Assembly (NCBI RefSeq): GCF_008632125.1
Contig: NZ_VWRN01000017.1
Span: 62,001 to 126,000, forward strand
Reading direction: 5' to 3'
Length of the DNA stretch: 64,000 nt
From: Cupriavidus cauae
GTDB taxonomy: Bacteria; Pseudomonadota; Gammaproteobacteria; Burkholderiales; Burkholderiaceae
This document shows positions 63,214 to 64,000 of this stretch, in pieces. Each line of letters begins with the position of its first letter. Positions within the stretch are counted from its first letter, which is position 1. Position numbers and translations under genes: made by a program. The notes under the pieces are model-generated. The model saw only the letters and a list, made by a program, of their open reading frames with translations, did no database searches and had not been told where the DNA came from.

Positions 63214-64000
63214 ATGGGCAACGCCTCCACTCCCTCCCAACATCCGATCTTCGATGTCGCCGTCGTCGGCGGCGGCCTGGTCGGCTCCGCGGTGGCCTAT
63301 GGCCTGCGCGGCAGCGTCAGCTCCATCGCCGTGCTTGACGAGGGCGACGTCGCCCTGCGCGCCTCGCGCGGCAACTTTGGCCTGGTCTGGCTGCAGAGCA
63401 AGGGCTACGGCATGGGCGCCTACAGCCGCTGGACGCTGGGCTCCGTGCGGCTGTGGCCCCAACTGGCGGCAAAACTGCTGGCGGAAACCGGCATCGACGT
63501 GGCGCTCGAGCAGAAAGGCGGGCTGACCCCGCTGATGGGCGACTACGAGATCGAAGCGCGCCTGGCCTGGGTCAACAAGCTGATGTCCCAGCCGGGCGTC
63601 GAGCCCTACGAATGGAAGCTGCTGGATCATCACCAGGCGGCCTCGCTGGTGCCCGGGCTCGGCCCCGACGTGACCGGCGCCATCTGGACCCCGCACGACG
63701 GCATCGTCAACCCGCTGAAGCTGCTGCGCGCATTCCATATCGCTTTCAGCCAGAGCGACGTGCGCTACCTCCCCCATCACGGCGTAACGGCCATCACGCA
63801 GCTGTCGGACGGCGACTTCGTGCTGGACACGCCCAAGGGCAGCGTGCGGGCCCGCAAGATCGTGCTGGCTGCGGGCCTGCGCAATGGCGAACTGGGCCGC
63901 ATGGTCGGCACCCATCTGCCGATGGCGCCCCAGCGCGGCCAGATCCTGGTGCTCGAACGCACGCGCCGCCTGCTCGATACCCCGATGGTGACGCTGCGCC
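63214..64000 (+). CDS. FAD-dependent amino-acid-type oxidoreductase (DAO family, 3' end outside window)
   Basis: The first 262 residues of a D-amino acid oxidase-fold flavoprotein. DVAVVGGGLVGSAVAYGL is the FAD-binding beta-alpha-beta motif and IVLAAGLRNGELG marks the second FAD contact. Such enzymes oxidise amines or amino acids (glycine oxidase, sarcosine oxidase, D-amino acid dehydrogenase). The start is the ATG at 63214. The gene continues beyond the window. Confidence 0.9.
   Translation, partial: MGNASTPSQHPIFDVAVVGGGLVGSAVAYGLRGSVSSIAVLDEGDVALRASRGNFGLVWLQSKGYGMGAYSRWTLGSVRLWPQLAAKLLAETGIDVALEQKGGLTPLMGDYEIEARLAWVNKLMSQPGVEPYEWKLLDHHQAASLVPGLGPDVTGAIWTPHDGIVNPLKLLRAFHIAFSQSDVRYLPHHGVTAITQLSDGDFVLDTPKGSVRARKIVLAAGLRNGELGRMVGTHLPMAPQRGQILVLERTRRLLDTPMVTLR

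Overview
The window is about 68% GC by eye, with coding on both strands, Bug/TctC-type binding proteins, many LysR regulators and a benzoyl-CoA (box) pathway. This fits a soil or aromatic-degrading betaproteobacterium of the order Burkholderiales (Cupriavidus- or Alcaligenaceae-like). The genus cannot be fixed from the sequence. No rRNA, tRNA, CRISPR array or intact insertion sequence was seen.

1-13.7 kb is a candidate uncharacterised catabolic locus. It holds a partial MFS transporter, an amidase, a small ORF, an FCD-type GntR regulator, a ferredoxin-type oxygenase reductase, a GlcG/HbpS protein, an aldehyde dehydrogenase, a haem-oxygenase-like diiron protein with all six metal ligands, an ornithine-cyclodeaminase-family protein, a TauE/SafE permease, and a divergent operon of a multipass transporter, two ferredoxins and a small unknown protein. 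A GTATAC-containing operator recurs in front of six transcription units, so the locus looks like one regulon. 13.9-19.0 kb has a 61-aa protein, an HpaI-type aldolase, a DUF2062 protein and a Fur-box TonB siderophore receptor.

19.0-25.1 kb is a LysR gene divergent from an acyl-CoA ligase, acyl-CoA dehydrogenase, Bug protein and CaiB CoA-transferase, likely for uptake and CoA activation of an unknown acid. 25.2-36.7 kb is aerobic benzoate degradation: boxC-boxB-boxA on the minus strand and, divergently, a DUF4863 gene, boxD, benzoate-CoA ligase, an alpha/beta hydrolase and a benzoate-type MFS transporter. BoxR-like TGCA-N6-TGCA sites lie between them, but no boxR gene is in the window. 36.7-46.6 kb carries PhnB-like, MFS, LysR, nitronate monooxygenase, a PD-(D/E)XK-like protein, a frameshifted Bug gene, a threonine-synthase-like enzyme and another LysR.

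46.6-58.4 kb is visibly lower in GC and is accessory DNA. It holds a dGTPase-like HD protein translationally coupled to a small primase-fold-like protein, a graveyard of decayed gene copies (YaiI-like, isochorismatase twice, VOC), yggL, an isochorismatase-like protein, a ParD-like/methionine aminopeptidase pair, a DUF6572 protein, and a class 2 OLD nuclease plus UvrD helicase pair (Gabija-like). The dGTPase pair and the OLD/UvrD pair are the best candidates for phage defence. 58.7-64 kb returns to host-like DNA: a VWA membrane protein, a periplasmic amidohydrolase, LysR and a truncated FAD oxidoreductase.

A feature of the whole window is the abundance of short tandem repeats (6-42 bp units), each with a different unit sequence and mostly sitting on or just after stop codons.
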